Shown here piece after piece: positions 25,301 through 33,602 of a DNA stretch of 64,000 nucleotides. Made by a program: the position numbers and the translations under genes. The DNA comes from Glandiceps talaboti. Lineage: Eukaryota > Hemichordata > Enteropneusta > Spengelidae. The stretch lies in the NCBI RefSeq assembly GCF_964340395.1, contig NC_135551.1:30653455-30717454 (forward strand), in the 5' to 3' direction. The notes under the pieces were generated by a model that saw only the letters and a program-made list of their open reading frames with translations, was not told the DNA's origin and did no database searches. Positions within the stretch are counted from its first letter, which is position 1. Every line of letters begins with the position of its first letter.

Positions 25301-25780
25301 TAAATACCACTGCACTATAGTGCACTATAATACGGACGGATTGAATAGCCTGTTCTGAATCATTCAGTGGATGGTCTGCGATTGCGAAGATGATCGTAGC
25401 TGAAACGTGAATTGCTTTATGTCGGGCTTTGAAACCGTACGCAAATCTGTCCCCATGTCTAAATGAAGTTAGTTAATATGACATTGTCAGTTGCTATGTT
25501 CATATGCCTGAAAAGTGAACGAAAACTTGCAGTAACATTATGTCAACAAACTACGAGATGATCAAAATAGAAGAATCGAACTCCTCGTATTAGTTTCCAA
25601 GGGTAAAACTTTATGGTCTGTGAGGATGAATGTCCGACAATGCAAGTTATAAACAAACTGCAGATAGCTGAAGTGTCAATTCTCCAATACCATCTACTAT
25701 TCATGATAAACAATTGAGAAAAACGTGAGTTTACAGCAAAAATAAAGGAGACACTGACAACTTACCTCACTCTCCGCCAT
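149..25780 (-). CDS. AK9: Adenylate kinase 9-like gene (20 exons seen, 3' end outside window)
   Basis: This is the gene-level entry; exons follow separately. AK9 is a large multi-domain nucleoside mono/diphosphate kinase (AMP, dAMP, CMP and similar acceptors). The first P-loop module has GKPGVGKTT in exon 3 and GYVLDGFP across exons 3/4. The second has [10 protein letters not shown] in exon 9 and [16 protein letters not shown] in exon 16. A conserved [17 protein letters not shown] stretch in exon 8 leads into [17 protein letters not shown] in exon 9, an arrangement I associate with AK9. Linkers between modules are highly acidic. The start is the ATG at 25,780 (MAESE), in exon 1. Splice phases agree at all 19 junctions. 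Vertebrate AK9 is about 1,900 residues, so further kinase modules should lie left of base 1. The assignment rests on recalled family features, not on an alignment. Confidence 0.88.
551..614. mobile_element. Short palindromic MITE, copy 1
   Basis: Ends AGTCTGTAAG and CTTACAGTCTA are inverted repeats and match the elements at 7,138 and 8,110. The flanks gtgttaaag and gtattacag are 7/9 identical, an eroded 9-bp target-site duplication. Confidence 0.55.
834..1033. mobile_element. MITE with about 25-bp inverted ends
   Basis: CACAGGGGACCCAGGAAC near 837 is inverted at 1012-1030 (GTTCCTGGGTCCCCTGTG). The interior is rich in AAATAAA-type text. No coding capacity. Class unknown. Confidence 0.6.
1406..1426 (+). 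repeat. G homopolymer (21)
   Basis: Uninterrupted G run inside an AK9 intron; length may be unreliable in the assembly. Confidence 0.9.
2817..2888 (-). CDS. AK9: AK9 exon 19, Ala/Thr linker
   Basis: 72 nt, phase 1/1, [20 protein letters not shown]. Acceptor TTTTAAAG (weak), donor GTATTC. Its frame, phase and composition fit the neighbours. Confidence 0.65.
2889..5284 (-). other. AK9 intron 18
   Basis: Holds diverged repeats of about 68 bp at 3,310-3,640 (each with an acagatgttac...caatatgcaaatgaa core), a hAT-like MITE (4,079-4,249), and three diverged units of about 60 bp at 5,025-5,190 (aacactgctg...gttaattttgacatg). No exon is seen. Confidence 0.55.
4071..4257. mobile_element. hAT-like MITE with 8-bp target duplication, copy 1
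   Basis: The element 4,079-4,249 starts CAGTGTGCCCTCT and ends AGAGAGCACACTG (inverted, one mismatch). It is flanked by caaataag and caaatgag (7/8 identical). CAGTG ends plus an 8-bp duplication are typical of hAT-superfamily non-autonomous elements. A second copy lies at 17,419. Confidence 0.7.
5285..5341 (-). CDS. AK9: AK9 exon 18, Gly/Glu linker
   Basis: 57 nt, phase 1/1, [19 protein letters not shown]. Acceptor TTTTACAAG, donor GTAATT. Symmetric cassette-like exon. Confidence 0.75.
5342..6526 (-). other. AK9 intron 17
   Basis: No gene seen. Two diverged tandem copies of about 180 bp occupy 6,060-6,400; both contain tttaga(c/t)ttatgtta and ttcttgtaatgt(g/a)t. Confidence 0.5.
6527..6627 (-). 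CDS. AK9: AK9 exon 17, charged helix
   Basis: 101 nt, phase 2 in, phase 1 out. Nearly all Glu and Arg ([20 protein letters not shown]), a likely single alpha helix. Acceptor TTTTGTAG, donor GTAAGA. Confidence 0.85.
7129..7253. mobile_element. Palindromic MITE with 9-bp target duplication, copy 2
   Basis: Element 7,138-7,244 (107 bp) begins tagactgtaagatacgtcg and ends cggcgtaccttacagacta, inverted over roughly 34 bp with mismatches. It is flanked by perfect gtcctgatg at 7,129-7,137 and 7,245-7,253. A 9-bp duplication fits Mutator-like (MULE) transposases. Confidence 0.75.
7900..8095. repeat. 32-bp minisatellite, about 6 units
   Basis: Unit core catgtatatcacatgatcta then cacttagccaat, slightly diverged. 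Each unit contains the palindrome TCACATGA or TCATATGA. Intronic. Confidence 0.75.
8110..8216. mobile_element. Palindromic MITE, copy 3
   Basis: Same family as 7,138-7,244: gttgtaagatacgtcatg at the left and gcgtacatataccttacaaa at the right. The flanking duplication is not preserved. Confidence 0.6.
9014..9244 (-). CDS. AK9: AK9 exon 16, [10 protein letters not shown] motif
   Basis: 231 nt, phase 2/2. [20 protein letters not shown] is the kinase core motif equivalent to G-x-x-LDGFP of the first module, with Asn in place of Gly. It continues [20 protein letters not shown], then a Glu/Arg/Lys helix. Donor GTCAGT. The first 46 nt plus 31 nt of the adjoining intron form the first unit of a 77-bp tandem repeat. 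Confidence 0.9.
9199..9583 (-). repeat. 77-bp tandem repeat spanning an AK9 splice acceptor (5 units)
   Basis: Five units of exactly 77 bp start at 9,199, 9,276, 9,353, 9,430 and 9,507. Unit 1 contains the real exon-16 acceptor plus the first 46 exon bases. Units 2-5 repeat the same acceptor (TTTTACTTTCAG, with small changes) and the following exon-like bases in the intron. See findings. Confidence 0.92.
9875..10121 (-). CDS. AK9: AK9 exon 15, linker into kinase core
   Basis: Starts with an Ala/Pro/Glu-rich linker, then [20 protein letters not shown] and [20 protein letters not shown], to ...DPDGP. The acceptor is a tandem TAGTAG, so the start may be 10,121 or 10,118. Both keep frame and differ by one residue. 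The donor is GTAAGT, ending in phase 2, which the next exon requires. Confidence 0.85.
10122..11175 (-). other. AK9 intron 14
   Basis: Apart from the 37-bp minisatellite at 10,382-10,676, nothing recognised. Confidence 0.5.
10382..10676. repeat. 37-bp minisatellite, about 8 units
   Basis: Unit core catacttggatatgtgactg then ttagatgactgaata(g/a)c. Nearly identical units within an AK9 intron. Confidence 0.9.
11176..11235 (-). CDS. AK9: AK9 exon 14, acidic linker
   Basis: 60 nt, phase 1/1, [20 protein letters not shown]. Acceptor TTTTCAG, donor GTAGGA. Same size and style as the 15.5-kb exon, so the two may share origin. Confidence 0.8.
11236..14049 (-). other. AK9 intron 13
   Basis: Longest intron in the gene. 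Contains a GT microsatellite (about 13,236-13,355) followed by GCAT repeats. No exon seen, though short cassette exons could be missed here. Confidence 0.5.
13236..13374 (+). repeat. (GT)n microsatellite with GCAT tail
   Basis: About 120 bases of alternating GT with a few interruptions, then gcatgcatgcatgcatg. The open frames across it (VCVCV, HTHTH) are repeat artefacts. Confidence 0.95.
14050..14238 (-). CDS. AK9: AK9 exon 13, T-D-Q-E repeat linker
   Basis: 189 nt, phase 1/1. It encodes an imperfect repeat built on T-D-Q-x-E-x ([20 protein letters not shown]), likely disordered. Acceptor TATCTAG, donor GTATAC. Confidence 0.82.
14239..15482 (-). other. AK9 intron 12 with diverged repeats
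   Basis: At 14,620-14,850 several copies of a tactctgatggtagcatact / ctgttttgggggattttaat-type unit (about 55-75 bp, irregular). The remainder is unrecognised. Confidence 0.5.
15483..15542 (-). CDS. AK9: AK9 exon 12, acidic linker
   Basis: 60 nt, phase 1/1, reading [20 protein letters not shown]. Acceptor TTTACAG, donor GTATAC. A symmetric cassette-type exon. Confidence 0.8.
16739..16753 (-). CDS. AK9: AK9 probable 15-nt microexon
   Basis: A 15-nt segment between a pyrimidine-rich acceptor ending AAACCCAG and a strong donor GTAAGA. It is phase 1/1, so it can be included or skipped without changing frame. It adds about T-S-D-S-G, similar in composition to neighbouring linker exons. It is too short to prove without transcripts. 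Confidence 0.5.
17419..17586. mobile_element. hAT-like MITE, copy 2
   Basis: Homologous along its length to 4,079-4,249, including cctctaagccaatttgatgt and the shared stretch acaacaaaatttggctatca/c. Ends CAGTGTGCCCTCT and AGAGGGCACAATG. The flanks no longer match. Confidence 0.7.
18303..18435 (-). CDS. AK9: AK9 exon 10
   Basis: [20 protein letters not shown] and onward, a charged helix after acceptor CATACAG, ending in phase 1 at A|GTAAG. It fits the NMP-binding helix of the second module. Confidence 0.88.
18459..18620. repeat. Tandem duplication of about 80 bp
   Basis: Two copies containing tgttgtgaaagtttat and gatatggtgattctgagtgt-like text, in the intron just upstream of exon 10. Confidence 0.75.
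19028..19208 (-). CDS. AK9: AK9 exon 9, second P-loop
   Basis: [20 protein letters not shown] leads to [20 protein letters not shown], the second Walker A loop, then [10 protein letters not shown] and donor GTCAGT. 181 nt; starts in phase 2 and ends in phase 0. Confidence 0.92.
19617..19933 (-). CDS. AK9: AK9 exon 8, inter-kinase region
   Basis: 317 nt from [10 protein letters not shown] to G-K-P-E-F-A-V, acceptor ATTTCAG, donor GTATGT, phase 0 to 2. It contains [20 protein letters not shown], a basic/Trp-rich stretch ahead of the second kinase module that I recall as conserved in AK9. The codon split is completed by exon 9 (AG|C = Ser). Confidence 0.88.
20291..20419 (-). CDS. AK9: AK9 exon 7
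   Basis: 43 codons, phase 0/0, [16 protein letters not shown] to ...MMLRVLE, between GAACAG and GTAAGT. The helical text ([20 protein letters not shown]) belongs to the end of the first kinase module. Confidence 0.88.
20420..21051 (-). other. AK9 intron 6
   Basis: Contains a 26-base G run at 20,697-20,722; nothing else recognised. Confidence 0.55.
20697..20722 (+). repeat. G homopolymer (26)
   Basis: Uninterrupted G tract in an AK9 intron, capable of G-quadruplex formation on the plus strand (C-rich in the transcript). Confidence 0.9.
21052..21177 (-). CDS. AK9: AK9 exon 6, charged helix (3' edge uncertain)
   Basis: Starts [10 protein letters not shown] after CATGCAG, in phase 0. It encodes a Met/Arg/Glu-rich helix, likely coiled coil ([20 protein letters not shown]). 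The donor is not clear: weak phase-0 GT sites fall after 21,061, 21,052 and 21,049, and all keep the frame into exon 7. Confidence 0.7.
21178..21981 (-). other. AK9 intron 5
   Basis: No gene or element recognised; a tatacatata-type run lies near 21,850. Confidence 0.5.
21982..22167 (-). CDS. AK9: AK9 exon 5, lid region and acidic linker
   Basis: 62 codons, phase 0/0. The first part ([20 protein letters not shown]) resembles the lid segment of adenylate kinases, where R-x-x-G-x-x-x-D-P is common. The second half is almost pure Glu with Met and Gly. Acceptor TATCAG, donor GTAGGG. Confidence 0.9.
22220..22480. repeat. 42-bp minisatellite, about 6 units
   Basis: Unit core gcattcagaaatgaaattta then cctaacatcatcactgtacact. 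Because 42 is a multiple of three, it leaves an open frame with a 14-residue repeat that is not a gene. On the gene strand each unit contains TTAGGTAAAT, a donor-like string. Confidence 0.9.
22503..22860 (-). mobile_element. LINE 3' fragment in AK9 intron 4
   Basis: Encodes the C-terminal tail of a non-LTR reverse transcriptase: [20 protein letters not shown] then [17 protein letters not shown]. This resembles the tail in the LINE at 50.5 kb (TRKYFFTPRIIDKWNSLPSH). It is 5'-truncated and frameshifted near 22,780, so inactive. Confidence 0.82.
22933..23045 (-). CDS. AK9: AK9 exon 4, GYVLDGFP motif
   Basis: Joins exon 3 in phase 1 to give G-Y-V-L-D-G-F-P, the adenylate kinase CORE motif that precedes the catalytic Asp. 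It continues through [20 protein letters not shown] to NLK and donor GTAGT. The exon is 113 nt and ends in phase 0. Confidence 0.92.
23417..23687 (-). CDS. AK9: AK9 exon 3, first P-loop
   Basis: Starts [10 protein letters not shown] after TTTTACAG and runs into [20 protein letters not shown], the Walker A nucleotide-binding loop. It continues through the NMP-binding helices ([38 protein letters not shown]) to ...AHHG. The donor is GTAACT, and the exon ends in phase 1. Confidence 0.92.
23688..25765 (-). other. AK9 introns 1-2
   Basis: Outside exon 2 I recognise no element or RNA gene. Intron 1 (24,717-25,765) holds a T run near 24,930 and the short repeat gcactatagtgcactata near 25,312. Confidence 0.5.
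24483..24716 (-). CDS. AK9: AK9 exon 2
   Basis: Encodes 78 codons, E-E-M-P-A-V to D-E-D-Q, between acceptor TTTGATAG and donor GTAAGT, phase 0/0. The sequence is acidic and low in complexity with no recognised domain. It is the N-terminal extension ahead of the first kinase module. Confidence 0.85.
25766..25780 (-). CDS. AK9: AK9 exon 1 (start codon)
   Basis: A 15-nt coding part, M-A-E-S-E, followed by the donor GTAAG. The ATG sits in AAAATGGCGGAG, which also resembles a YY1 site overlapping the start codon. It ends in phase 0, matching exon 2. I chose this start because the exon-2 frame runs upstream to a splice acceptor and this is the next in-frame ATG with a clean donor. Confidence 0.8.
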
Positions 25781-26499
25781 TTTGTTTGGTATCCATAGAG
25801 ATCACGTAGATATCTCGCGAGAACGATAACGAGACTAAATGTAGTTATTGACCACGTATCGTACTCCCAATTAACCAAAACTGCCCTCTGATCTTACATG
25901 CATCATGATTCAATTTCTCTTCTTTATATAGATATAACTCTCTACATATTTTTGTAAAAAAAGGTGTCGCTAACAAGCATCTTTGAAAACAATTTACACG
26001 TAAGAAGGTGAACTGAAAACGGACAACATAACAATCATAATGCACCAAGTTGCGTTTAACAATTTCCTTAAACTTAAAGGGCCCTTCTTAGCCACCTTGA
26101 TTGATTACCATATCAAAACACGCATAACTACATACGGTACATGGAATAGGCAGCAATACAATTACATTCGACTTAGGTTTTTATTTGATATTCAACATTT
26201 TCTGTGATAAACAGCACCAGAAATATCTATCTTTGCAAAGCCAAAATATAAAACAAACTTGTCAATTTAGAAACATTTTATATTTATTATCCACTAGTAC
26301 ACATTGTTCTACAACATCAAACTGAAAACACCTGAGTAAAAGTAAATTTATGAATATAACCGTATAACTATGCACACTAAAATACCAAACAATAAGGTCA
26401 TTATGATGAGATACCAGGTTAATGAAATAATATGTAAGGATAAAACCTATAATATTCCCATCAAATCGTAAGGCAATTGGACTGCCAAATTTTGTAAGT
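25781..26499. other. AK9 upstream / intergenic
   Basis: Contains the TCTCGCGAGA motif and the presumed 5' untranslated region. No other gene seen. Confidence 0.5.
25813..25822. promoter_or_regulatory. TCTCGCGAGA palindrome at AK9 promoter
   Basis: A perfect 10-bp palindrome TCTCGCGAGA, 33 bp upstream of the AK9 ATG. This motif is known as a conserved promoter element of vertebrate housekeeping-type genes, bound by BANP and earlier linked to ZBTB33. No TATA box is evident nearby, consistent with a motif-driven promoter. Use in this organism is inferred. Confidence 0.5.
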
Positions 26500-26504
26500 C
26501 ATTT

Positions 26505-26763
26505 CCACACACACATACACACACTTGCATGCATGCATGCAAGCATACACATACACACACACTTGCATGCAAGCATACACATACACACACACATGCATGC
26601 AAGCATATACATACACACACACACACACACACATGCATGCAAGCATACACATACATACACACACACACACATGCATGCAAGCATATACATACACACACAC
26701 ACACACACACACATATGCATGCAAGCATACACATACACACACACATGCATGCATGCATGCAAG

Positions 26764-26795
<32 letters not shown>

Positions 26796-26880
26796 TGCAT
26801 GCATGCAAGCATACACATACACACACACATGCATGCAAGCATACACATACACACACACGCGCTCACACAGATACACACAT
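26505..26880 (+). repeat. Compound CA / CATGCATGCAAG repeat
   Basis: About ten irregular units alternating (AC)n with gcatgcaagcatacacatac. Long open frames on both strands (HTHTHT, VCVCV) are repeat artefacts. Confidence 0.92.
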
Positions 26881-27017
26881 TTTGTAACTGAACTACCTCA
26901 GGGTTCAGGAAGGATAATAAAACCACTCACTAACATTTCTAAATTCAAATTTGAACACGTTTTTATTTCCTTCACTCCATTACGTACTGAGTCAAACAAA
27001 GAATATCAAAAATTCAT

Positions 27018-30000
27018 TACCAATCATTCATTTATATATACATGTTTTTATTTCCTTCACTCCCAGTCAATCAAAGAATATCAAATCATTCATTTATATA
27101 TACATGTTTTTATTTCCTTCACTCCCAGTCAATCAAAGAATATCAAATCATTCATTTATATATACATGTTTTTATTTCCTCCACTCCCAGTCAATCAAAG
27201 AATATCAAATCATTCATTTATATACACATGTTTTTATTTCCTCCACTCCCAGTCAAAGAATATCAAATCATTCATTTATATATACATGTTTTTATTTCCT
27301 TCACTCCCAGTCAATCAAAGAATATAAAATCATTCATTTATATATACATGTTTTTATTTCCTTCACTCCCAGTCAATCAAAGAATATCAAATCATTCATT
27401 TATATATACATGTTTTTATTTCCTTCACTCCCAGTCAATCAAAGAATATAAAATCATTCATTTATATATACATGTTTTTATTTCCTTCACTCCCAGTCAA
27501 TCAAAGAATATAAAATCATTCATTTATATATACATGTTTTTATTTCCTTCACTCCCAGTCAATCAAACAATATCAAATCATTCATTTATATATACATGTT
27601 TTTATTTCCTCCACTCCCAGTCAAAGAATATCAAATCATTCATTTATATATACATGTTTTTATTTCCTCCACTCCCAGTCAATCAAAGAATATCAAATCA
27701 TTCATTTATATATACATGTTTTTATTTCCTTCACTCCCAGTCAATCAAAGAATATCAAATCATTCATTTATATATACATGTTTTTATTTCCTTCACTCCC
27801 AGTCAATCAAAGAATATCAAATCATTCATTTATATATACATGTTTTTATTTCCTTCACTCCCAGTCAATCAAAGAATATCAAATCATTCATTTATATATA
27901 CATGTTTTTATTTCCTTCACGCCGAGTCAATCAAAGAATATCAAATCATTCATTTATATATACATGTTTTTATTTCCTCCACTCCCAGTCAATCAAAGAA
28001 TATCAAATCATTCATTTATATATACATGTTTTTATTTCCTTCACTCCCAGTCAATCAAAGAATATCAAATCATTCATTTATATATACATGTTTTTATTTC
28101 CTTCACTCCCAGTCAATCAAAGAATATCAAATCATTCATTTATATATACATGTTTTTATTTCCTCCACTCCCAGTCAATCAAAGAATATCAAATCATTCA
28201 TTTATATACACATGTTTTTATTTCCTCCACTCCCAGTCAATCAAAGAATATAAAATCATTCATTTATATATACATGTTTTTATTTCCTTCACTCCCAGTC
28301 AATCAAAGAATATCAAATCATTCATTTATATATACATGTTTTTATTTCTTTCACTCCCAGTCAATCAAAGAATATCAAATCATTCATTTATATATACATG
28401 TTTTTATTTCCTTCACTCCCAGTCAATCAAAGAATATCAAATCATTCATTTATATATACATGTTTTTATTTCCTTCACTCCCAGTCAATCAAAGAATATC
28501 AAATCATTCATTTATATGTACATGTGTTTATTTCCTTCACTCCCAGTCAAAGAATATCAAATCATTCATTTATATATACATGTTTTTATTTCCTTCACTC
28601 CCAGTCAATCAAAGAATATCAAATCATTCATTTATATATACATGTTTTTATTTCCTCCACTCCCAGTCAAAGAATATCAAATCATTCATTTATATATACA
28701 TGTTTTTATTTCCTTCACTCCCAGTCAATCAAAGAATATCAAATCATTCATTTATATATACATGTTTTTATTTCCTTCACTCCCAGTCAATCAAAGAATA
28801 TCAAATCATTCATTTATATATACATGTTTTTATTCCCTTCACTCCAAGTCAATCAAAGAATATAAAATCATTCATTTATATATACATGTTTTTATTTCCT
28901 TCACTCCCAGTCAATCAAACAATATCAAATCATTCATTTATTTATACATGTTTTTATTTCCTCCACTCCCAGTCAAAGAATATCAAATCATTCATTTATA
29001 TATACATGTTTTTATTTCCTCCACTCCCAGTCAATCAAAGAATATCAAATCATTCATTTATATATACATGTTTTTATTTCCTTCACTCCCAGTCAATCAA
29101 AGAATATCAAATCATTCATTTATATATACATGTTTTTATTTCCTTCACGCCGAGTCAATCAAAGAATATCAAATCATTCATTTATATATACATGTTTTTA
29201 TTTCCTCCACTCCCAGTCAATCAAAGAATATCAAATCATTCATTTATATATACATGTTTTTATTTCCTTCACTCCCAGTCAATCAAAGAATATCAAATCA
29301 TTCATTTATATATACATGTTTTTATTTCCTTCACTCCCAGTCAATCAAAGAATATCAAATCATTCATTTATATATACATGTTTTTATTTCCTCCACTCCC
29401 AGTCAATCAAAGAATATCAAATCATTCATTTATATACACATGTTTTTATTTCCTCCACTCCCAGTCAATCAAAGAATATAAAATCATTCATTTATATATA
29501 CATGTTTTTATTTCCTTCACTCCCAGTCAATCAAAGAATATCAAATCATTCATTTATATATACATGTTTTTATTTCTTTCACTCCCAGTCAATCAAACAA
29601 TATCAAATCATTCATTTATATATACATGTTTTTATTTCCTTCACTCCCAGTCAATCAAAGAATATCAAATCATTCATTTATATATACATGTTTTTATTTC
29701 CTTCACTCCCAGTCAATCAAAGAATATCAAATCATTCATTTATATGTACATGTGTTTATTTCCTTCACTCCCAGTCAAAGAATATCAAATCATTCATTTA
29801 TATATACATGTTTTTATTTCCTTCACTCCCAGTCAATCAAAGAATATCAAATCATTCATTTATATATACATGTTTTTATTTCCTCCACTCCCAGTCAAAG
29901 AATATCAAATCATTCATTTATATATACATGTTTTTATTTCCTTCACTCCCAGTCAATCAAAGAATATCAAATCATTCATTTATATATACATGTTTTTATT

Positions 30001-30428
30001 TCCTTCACTCCTAGTCAATCAAAGAATATCAAATCATTCATTTATATATACATGTTTTTATTCCCTTCACTCCAAGTCAATCAAAGAATATCAAATCATT
30101 CATTTATATGTACATGTTTTTATTTCCTTCACTCCAAGTCAATCAAAGAATATCAAATCATTCATTTATATATATATATGTTTTTATTTCCTTCACTCCC
30201 AGTCAATCAAAGAATATAAAACCATTCATTTATATATAAATGTTTTTATTTCCTTCACTCCCAGTCAATCAAAGAATATCAAATCATTCATTTATATATA
30301 TATGTTTTTATTTCCTTCACTCCCAGTCAATCAAAGAATATCAAATCATTCATTTATATATAAATGTTTTTATTTCCTTCACTCCCAGTCAATCAAAGAA
30401 TATCAAATCATTCATTTATATGCACATG
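27018..30428 (+). repeat. 62-bp minisatellite, about 55 units
   Basis: Unit: tcaatcaaagaatatcaaat, cattcatttatatatacatg, tttttatttccttcactccc, ag. Some units lack 4 bp (agtcaaag instead of agtcaatcaaag). The array contains 1,228-bp internal duplications. It has no stop in any plus-strand frame, so it gives open frames up to 948 codons, which I judge not to be genes. Confidence 0.96.
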
Positions 30429-30719
30429 TTGATTGTCATTAAAAGAAATTTTCAATGAAGTATAAAAGTATAAAAGTGGTTTGACTTTTAAAAAAAGTGG
30501 AAAATAACCTTTAACAAGTTTATGAATTCAATGACATTTGACAATTCTTGTTGAAGGGCTGGCCCAGGTTAAGTTGTCTTATTATTGTCAAATTTCCACT
30601 TCATTTACATCACCTGTTGAAATAATAAAATCTAATGTTATTACATGACATACAAAAGTTTTCATTAAAGAAACTTTCCCCAAACCAAAGACCCTAAGAA
30701 TTACTGATTTTGGAAGAAT

Positions 30720-31380
30720 ATTGGTGCTACAATTATAACATTTGACAAGTTGGTGGTATGAATATTGGTACTAAAATTACAGCATTTGACAAGGTGGTGG
30801 TGTGAATATTGGTGCTAAAATTACAGCATTTGACGTGGGGTGAATATTAGTACTAAAATTACAGCATTTGACAAGTTGGTGGTGTAAATATTGGTACTAA
30901 AATTACAGCATTTGACAAGTTGGTGGTATGAATATTGGTACTAAAATTACAACATTTGACAAGTTGGTGGTGTAAATATTGGTACTAAAATTACAGCATT
31001 TGACAAGTTGGTGGTGTGAATATTGGTACTAAAATTACAGCATTTGACAAGTTGGTGGTGTAAATATTGGTACTAAAATTACAGCATTTGACAAGTTGGT
31101 GGTGTAAATATTGGTACTAAAATTACAGCATTTGACAAGTTGGTGGTGTAAATATTGGTACTAAAATTACAGCATTTGACAAGTTGGTGGTGTGAATATT
31201 GGTACTAAAATTACAGCATTTGAACAAGTTGGTGGTGTAAATATTGGTACTAAAATTACAGCATTTGAACAAGTTGGTGGTGTGAATATTGGTACTAAAA
31301 TTACAGCATTTGACAAGTTGGTGGTGTGAATATTGGTACTAAAATTACAGCATTTGACAAGTTGGTGGTGTGAATATTGC
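30720..31380 (+). repeat. 44-bp minisatellite, block 1
   Basis: Unit: ttggtactaaaattacagca, tttgacaagttggtggtgtg, aata; about 15 units, quite homogeneous. Confidence 0.95.
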
Positions 31381-31935
31381 ACTGTACAACATTTTACCCA
31401 CAGCTTTCTCTGATTTGTAGTGTTGACATCATCTCCTTGAAGTCAGACAAATCTCACCAGTGTATAGGGTTTTGTAAAAACATTTTTTTTCATACTGATG
31501 AGTTTCTGAATACCCAATTTCAGAGGTTCTGGTATCAATGATTTATTGTAGAAGGAGTAGCAATTTTAGGAATTTGTCAGCAGATTTTCTTGAAAGACAT
31601 GAAGAATATTTGCAACGAAACTAAGGAAAATATATGCACCTGTTATGACTTTGCCAAAGATATAGATTTATTTGAATAGGTATGACAAAAGAGATTTACA
31701 TACTAAAACACATCATACACACTGACTACCCAAGTTATTGACACTTTGACAGTGAAAGTGTTTTATTCACAGCACATGCTTAATTTAGTTGTTAGTTCAT
31801 TTTTATACACAATTTAGAACTTTATTTTTGATTCCTAAGCTTTCCAATGTTGAAAAGTATGGATTATTGAAAAAGTTATAAAATAAGGAACCTCCAAGCA
31901 TACCAATCAGAGAGAGTTGTGGGTAAGATATTGTA
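31381..31935. repeat. Spacer S, copy 1 (about 555 bp)
   Basis: Non-repetitive sequence from actgtacaacattttaccca to ttgtacagtgta, bounded on both sides by the 44-bp array. Repeated almost perfectly 1,667 bp to the right. No gene seen. Confidence 0.9.
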
Positions 31936-33047
31936 CAGTGTATTGGTACTAGAATTACAGCATTTGACAAGTTGGTGGTATGAATATTGGTACTAAAATT
32001 ACAGCATTTGAGAAGTTGGTGGGGTAAACATTGGTACTAAAATTACAGCATTTGAGAAGTTGGTGGGGTAAACATTGGTACTAAAATTACAGCATTTGAC
32101 AAGTTGGTGGGGTGAATATTGGTACTAAAATTACAGCATTTGACAAGTTGTTAGGGTGAATATTGGTGCTACAATGACAGCATTTGGCAAATTGGTGGGT
32201 GAATATTGGTACTAAAAATTACAGCATTTGACAAGTTGTTAGGGTGAATATTGGTGCTAAAATTACAGCATTTGACAAGTTGGTGATATGAATATTGATA
32301 CTAAAATTACAGTATTTGACAAGTTGGTGGTATGAATATTGGTGCTAAAATTACAGTATTTGACAAGTTGTTAAGGGTGAACATTGGTGCTAAAATTACA
32401 GCATTTGACAAGTTGTTAGGGTGAATATTGGTGCTAAAATTACAGCATTTGACAAGTTGGTGGTGTGAATATTGGTGCTAAAATTACAGTATTTGACAAG
32501 ATGGTGGTATGAATATTGGGACTATAATTACAGCATTTGACAAGTTGTTGGTATGAATATTGGGACTAAAATTACAGCATTTGACAAGTTGGTGGGGTGA
32601 ATATTGGGACTAAAATTACAGCATTTGACAAGTTGCTAGGGTGAATATTGGTGCTAAAATTACAGTATTTGACAAGTTGTTGGTATGAATATTGGTGCTA
32701 AAAGTACAGCATTTGACACGTTGGTGGGGTGAATATTGGAACTAAAATGACAACATTTGGCAAATTGGTGAGGTAGATATTGGTGCATAAATTACAGCAT
32801 TTGGCAAGTTGGTGGTATGAATATTGGTACTAAAATTACATTATTTGACAAGTTGTTGGGGTGAATATTGGTGCTAAAAGTACAGCATTTGACACGTTGG
32901 TGGGGTGAATATTGGAACTAAAATTACATTATTTGACAAGTTGTTGGGGTGAATATTGGTACTAAAATTACAGCATTTGGCAAGTTGGTGGTGTGAATAT
33001 TGGTACTAAAATTACAGCATTTGACAAGTTGGTGGTGTGAATATTGC
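31936..33047 (+). repeat. 44-bp minisatellite, block 2
   Basis: More diverged units than block 1, with variants such as ggggtgaatattggtgctaa and tttgacacgttggtgggg. Confidence 0.93.
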
Positions 33048-33602
33048 ACTGTACAACATTTTACCCACAGCTTTCTCTGATTTGTAGTGTTGACATCATC
33101 TCCTTGAAGTCAGACAAATCTCACCAGTGTATAGGGTTTTGTAAAAACATTTTTTTTCATACTGATGAGTTTCTGAATACCCAATTTCAGAGGTTCTGGT
33201 ATCAATGATTTATTGTAGAAGGAGTAGCAATTTTAGGAATTTGTCAGCAGATTTTCTTGAAAGACATGAAGAATATTTGCAACGAAACTAAGGAAAATAT
33301 ATGCACCTGTTATGACTTTGCCAAAGATATAGATTTATTTGAATAGGTATGACAAAAGAGATTTACATACTAAAACACATCATACACACTGACTACCCAA
33401 GTTATTGACACTTTGACAGTGAAAGTGTTTTATTCACAGCACATGCTTAATTTAGTTGTTAGTTCATTTTTATACACAATTTAGAACTTTATTTTTGATT
33501 CCTAAGCTTTCCAATGTTGAAAAGTATGGATTATTGAAAAAGTTATAAAATAAGGAACCTCCAAGCATACCAATCAGAGAGAGTTGTGGGTAAGATATTG
33601 TA
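33048..33602. repeat. Spacer S, copy 2
   Basis: Matches 31,381-31,935 at a constant offset of 1,667 bp with no difference that I noticed. Confidence 0.92.

Noticed and set aside
26447-26926. Open frames of VCVCV / HTHTH type
   Set aside because: Produced by (CA)n and CATGCATGCAAG repeats on both strands.
27042-30442. Very long plus-strand open frames (up to 948 codons) rich in FIYIYMFLFPSLPVNQRISN-like text
   Set aside because: They are the three frames of a 62-bp minisatellite whose unit lacks stops; the peptide repeats with DNA period, has no domain, and all frames are equally open.
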